Shown here: in pieces, positions 60,035 to 64,000 of the stretch
Position numbering within the stretch: the stretch's first letter is position 1
Layout of the letters: every line of letters starts with the position of its first letter
Assembly: GCA_026122225.1 (NCBI GenBank)
Contig: JANEZZ010000739.1
Location: forward strand, 868,001 to 932,000
Source of the DNA: Heloderma charlesbogerti
Taxonomy: Eukaryota > Chordata > Lepidosauria > Squamata > Helodermatidae
Direction of reading: 5' to 3'
Length of the DNA: 64,000 nt
Position numbers and translations under genes: made by a program
Notes under the pieces: generated by a model
The model's database searches: none
Told to the model about the DNA's origin: nothing
Seen by the model: the letters and a program-made list of their open reading frames with translations, nothing else

Positions 60035-60850
60035 GCATTCCTCCATCGTTAGGAGCATTTTTAATGCGCAATAAATGGACAGTTACTTCCCATTTGCTGC
60101 ACGCAGTCCACTTTTTTTTTTTTCTAATATCAAGGATGGTTTTCATTGTGGAACTGTGTCCAAGCATTCTTTTAGTCTGTATCTGGAATTGTGGCATTCC
60201 CTACAAAACCTGAAGTTTTGCAACACGAGACAAGACTGGAGATTACACTGGGATGCTTCTTGTTAACCGGTGGCTGTACTTCCTCTCTTTTTTCTCTACA
60301 GTGTTGTATTTCTGAGGCCTCATCTTCCCAGTGACCACGGAACGCAGTCTGCCAAGACCTGTGCTTTGCAAGGATCTCTGTGAACTTCCCATTCTGTGTA
60401 GCTGTGTGCATGTTAGAGTTAGAATCTAAAGTAGAGCTGACCCAAAATGCTCCCTCCAATTTCGTTGCCCCTTTCACTAAGTGGCAAAATGGAGGGGGCA
60501 TTTCAGGTTTTATTTTAGGGTGGTAAAATGGGGGCAAAAGGGGGGATGTGGGCCTTATTGATGGCAGCCATCGTTCCCCCCCGCCCCCAGAAATCCACTG
60601 GGAAGGACAGTACATGATGAGGTAGCCTTTTCCCCATGGGGCATGTGAGAAATAAAATTCCCACACAGGGAAAAGCACTGCTGCCAACGGCAAGACAAGT
60701 GCCCCACAAAAGTGCTGTCATTGTCAGAAAAAGGTAAGCCAGGAGATGGTTTCAGGACAACTTTTCACCTACCCCACCCTCCACACACATTTCAACCCAA
60801 AGTATCACCAGATAATTTTAAGCTCAACCTTAATCTAGAATCACATACTT
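60035..60850. other. Spacer, no gene seen
   Basis: The minus-strand open frame 60172-60693 has no family resemblance. Nothing else is supported. Confidence 0.45.
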
Positions 60851-60858
60851 GCTGGTGG

Positions 60859-61537
60859 TAGGGATGTACAAATCCCTTACCCGGCTCCGTTCCGGGGCAT
60901 CCGTGGTTGGGGGGAGGCATTCTATCCCTCCCCCCGGAATCCTCCCTGGCTGGTTGCGCTCTGCGGCAACTCTGCAGAGCCGCTGGCCGGGGCCAGCCGC
61001 AGCTGGACTCCCAGGCGCTGCTGGGCTGCTGCGGCCGCAAATGGCGGCTGCTATGCCGGCCGCCATTTGCATCCCTGCCAAGCCTTGATAGGCTATGTAA
61101 GTATTTACATAGCCTATCACAGCAAAAGGCAGCCACGCAAATGGTAGCTGCTACGCCATTTGCGTGGCTGTCTTTTGCCATGATAGGCTACTTAAATACT
61201 TACGTGCCCTATTACAGCAAAGAGCAGGGGCGCAAATGGTGTAGTTTTTGCCATGATAGGCTACGTAAATATTTATGTAGCCTATCACGGCAAAAGGCAG
61301 CCACGCAAATGGTGGCCACTACGACGGCTGCCATTTGTGGCCACAGCAGCCCGGCAGTGGCTGCTGCCGCATCCGCCACCGCATCTGCCGCCGCTGCATC
61401 CGCCGCCAGGTAGGCTCCGCCCTGGGGGGATTCCACGGGGTGGTGGGGGCCGTTCTACCACGGACTCCGGGGTGGGGGGCGGATTCTAAAGAATCCGGCC
61501 TCACTGGAGTTCGTGGCGGAATTGTCCAACATCCCTA
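60859..61537. mobile_element. Multi-palindrome hAT-like element C
   Basis: It starts TAGGGATGTACA and ends CCAACATCCCTA, between perfect 8-bp duplications GCTGGTGG (60851-60858 and 61538-61545). Units such as GATAGGCTACGTAAATATTT with inverted partners lie at about 61083-61120, 61178-61218 and 61249-61291. Outward donors: CGG|GTAAGG (minus, GT at 60880-60879) and CAG|GTAGGC (plus, GT at 61410-61411). Confidence 0.85.
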
Positions 61538-61545
61538 GCTGGTGG

Positions 61546-62789
61546 TTACCTAACACAAAGTATTGTATTCTTTTTTGATTGGATCTTTTTTCCATTTTCG
61601 CTCTGCATGATCATTGCTTACATTGCATTGCTTGGCCTTTTGGCATCACTTTGTGAAAACATTTTCCCCTTTCCTTTTCCGTGCATATGGTACAGATATA
61701 TATATATGCATATCTGTAGTTATCATGGATGCCAAGTTTCATGTTATTAGCTAAACAGGTGTCATTTTTGTAAGCAATAGAATTTTCAGGATTATAAATG
61801 GTGGAATTATTGTTCTGGCTTTTGATATAATCACATAGTAAACATTTACCATTTAAAAGACAACTTGAACTTGTCTGTGTGGTTTTTGATCCCCGCAATC
61901 TTAACCTACCTGTTGATGCTTTGATACATAAAGGAGTGAGGATGCGGGAAACGAAGGAACTTCTTTTATTTGGTATTCCTTTATAACTTTTGTTAGCTCA
62001 GTGGAAATTCCAACAGGTAGATCTTTGCCCATGATAACACTGGGAAAGAAATAAGTAAGTTAGGTGTACTGAAAACTCCATAGTCTTTAGAGGAGGAATT
62101 TAAATGAGTGGAAGCATTCAACTGGAAGATCCTCATACGCCCTTTGGTAATGGCAGGAGAATACAGAGTCTTTTGTCAATAGGACAGGGATAAAAGGAGA
62201 GTTCTACTTATTGAAATCGATTAAGTTGAGATGTCAATCAGTCTGGAATTTCCCTCACCAGGTAGAAAAGGGTTGAGAGGCCCTCAGAAGGAAAGAAGTT
62301 GGATTGTTTTTTTTTTTTTTGAGGAAACAGAGCCTTTTTGCAATGTCCCGGAGATTATCGAATGATCTTCCTGAGAAGGAATATGCCTTCCTTTGGTTTT
62401 CTAGATGCAGTGTAAAGCCTATATATTTTTAAAAAGCATGTTGTCTGAGCTGAGGCTTTTAGGCCTGGCTTTCATTGGCACTGTGGATCACTGTGGAGGC
62501 CTGTCCTAGGAGTTGTTCTTTCAATACTCATGAAACCCAGAAAGGGACGTTTCCAGCAAATAAATCAGCCCTAGCTATTCAGACTATTTTGCTCAGTGGC
62601 TTATCCTGCTCACTCACTACAGGGCACCTGTGGGGATCTGGATCTATCTGGAGATAGATCAGGCTCCCTCTCTGAATTTCCTTTTTTTTTTTTTTGACTA
62701 AGTCTCTAAACCCTTTCCTCATGGCAATATATGAGAAAATATGCAAGTAGGATTTTACCCATATGACCCTCAAGGGATGGGGGAGGAGA
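61546..62789. other. AT-rich spacer
   Basis: Nothing coding is recognised. A short (TA)n run lies near 61695-61704 and a poly-T at 62308-62320. Confidence 0.5.
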
Positions 62790-64000
62790 AACCACAACTT
62801 AATCCAGACAAGATGGAGGTACTGTGGGTTGGGAAACCAACTGCTTTGGATGGAGGTTTACAACTGGTCTTAGAGTTGCACTCCCCCTAAAAGACCAAGT
62901 GTGCATGCTGGGAGTTCTCTTGGACTCTGAGCTAACTAGGGAAGCCCAGGTGGCTTTGGTGTCCAAGAGTCCTTTTCACCATCTTAGGCTGGTATGCCAG
63001 CTGTGGCCCTATCTGGAGAGGATGGACCTTGCCTCAGTTAACCATGCACTAGTAGGGATATACGAAAGTCACTTACTGCTTCGCGGATCTGCTTCGCGGT
63101 GGGGGGGGAGGCGCTCCGTCCCTCCTGCCAGAATCCTCGACGGGGGGGGGCGCTCCGTCTCTCCCCTCGGAATCCTGCCCGGCCGGCTCCGCTCCGCGGG
63201 GATTCAGCGGAGCCGCCAGCCGGCTCTGCTGGCAGCCGGACATCTGGCTGCTGGGCAGCAGGGACGCAAATGGCGGCGGCCATAGCCGCCGTCGTTTGCG
63301 TCCCTGTACTTAACCGTGATAGGCTACATAAATATTTACGTAGCCTATCATGGCAAAGTAAAAAAAAACGCGTACGCAAATGGCGGTGGCTACAGTGGCC
63401 GCCATTTGCGTTCGCTATTTTTCGCCGTTCTAGTCTACATAAATATTTACGTAGCAAACGCTAAAAATAGCGAACGCAAATGGCGGCCGCCGTAGCCGCC
63501 GCCATTTGCATATGCTGCGCCCAGCCGCGGCCAGCCAGGGGACAAGCCACCCCCGCCCACGCCGCCCCCACCGCCGCCGCCCCCACCGCCGCCGCAGCTG
63601 CCGCCCCCGAAGCCGCCGCACCTTCCGCATCCGCCCCAGGTAAGTGCCGTTCCGGGGGGGTTCCGCGGGGCGGGTGGGCGCGCAGGAGGCTGTTCCGCCA
63701 CGGATTCCGGGGGGCCGAATGCCAGTGCATTTGGCCTCACTGGAATCCGTGGCGGAATTCTCCGCCATCCCTATGCACTAGTCATGTCCAGGCTGGACTA
63801 CTGTAATGCACTATACATGGGGCTGCCTTTGAAGACAGTTCAGAAACTCCAGCTCATGCAGAATATGTCTGCCCAAGCACTGGTGGGGGCAAGGCAATTT
63901 GATCACATAATGCCTATACTGTGCCAGCTGTACTGTTTTCCAGTGTGTTTCCGAGCCCAGTTCAAAGTGATGGTTTTGACCTTTAAAGCATTAAATGGTT
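62790..64000 (+). mobile_element. L2-like LINE split by element D, runs off the window
   Basis: Segments 62790-63052 and 63782-64000 encode an old L2-type RT C-terminal region (HLRLVCQLWPYLERMDLASV, then SRLDYCNALYMGLPLKTVQK). Removing 63053-63781 joins them in frame. The 3' end lies beyond 64000. Confidence 0.8.
63053..63773. mobile_element. Multi-palindrome hAT-like element D
   Basis: It starts TAGGGATATACG and ends CGCCATCCCTA, between perfect 8-bp duplications TGCACTAG (63045-63052 and 63774-63781). The core has GATAGGCTACATAAATATTT with its inverted partner (about 63310-63353) and five ATGGCGG-type cores. Outward donors: GCA|GTAAGT (minus, GT at 63076-63075) and CAG|GTAAGT (plus, GT at 63640-63641). 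The right GC-rich arm is open from an ATG at 63511 to the donor, but the product would be a low-complexity Pro/Arg peptide. Confidence 0.85.

Noticed and set aside
63480..63806. Long GC-rich open frames in elements B, C and D (for example Ala/Pro-rich and Arg-rich products)
   Set aside because: Low-complexity translations of palindromic GC-rich repeats with no domain, splice-bounded exon or codon pattern supporting a gene.
1..64000. CRISPR arrays, operons, riboswitches, rRNA or tRNA genes
   Set aside because: Repeats in the window are transposon-derived, the genes have spliceosomal introns, and the only tRNA-like sequences are SINE heads.

Overview
The window reads as a squamate reptile (lizard or snake) chromosome segment from a vomeronasal-receptor cluster. 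Support: two type-2 vomeronasal receptor (V2R) genes with the classical six-exon layout, a Sauria-type tRNA SINE with a 16-bp target duplication, BovB/RTE, CR1 and L2-like LINEs, CORE-SINEs and many palindromic hAT-like MITEs. No prokaryotic features, tRNA or rRNA genes were seen. The species cannot be named from sequence alone.

Layout. 1-4.1 kb: non-genic, with MITEs and one perfect isolated hairpin (670-721). 4.1-12.6 kb: V2R-A, minus strand, all six exons with good splice sites and phases but one in-frame TAG in exon 3. Its intron 2 is swollen by an L2 fragment and a BovB copy. 12.6-22.6 kb: spacer with a CR1 that keeps an open ORF1 but lacks most of ORF2, plus SINEs, MITEs and a CR1 tail. 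22.6-34.3 kb: V2R-B, minus strand, apparently intact (2,619 nt of exon, 872 codons plus stop). Its terminal 7TM exon is about 98-99% identical to that of V2R-A, although the other exons are much more diverged. 34.3-44.6 kb: spacer made of CR1, RTE, L2 and MITE copies. 44.57-52.47 kb: a complete, very young gammaretrovirus-like endogenous retrovirus (minus strand) with LTRs identical by eye, a 4-bp target duplication, a tRNA-His primer site, open gag and env, and one frameshift in pol. 54.3-58.1 kb: a remnant of an ecto-ADP-ribosyltransferase gene (plus strand) with an in-frame TGA and an intron filled by an L2 that is itself split by a palindromic element. 58.5-64 kb: Sauria SINE, hAT MITEs, and another L2 split by another palindromic element.

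The most unusual signal is a group of seven hAT-like elements (starting TAGGGATG, ending CATCCCTA or a variant; 8-bp target duplications) at 26844, 39978, 43262, 53352, 55855, 60859 and 63053. All but the 43262 copy are built from long nested palindromes. The GC-rich ones carry many copies of an ATGGCGGC (YY1-like) core. Nearly every end of six of them carries a consensus 5' splice donor that points outward into flanking DNA. They look like mobile, two-way first exons. One lies in V2R-B intron 5 and one in the ADP-ribosyltransferase intron, each oriented so that it could splice into a host exon.
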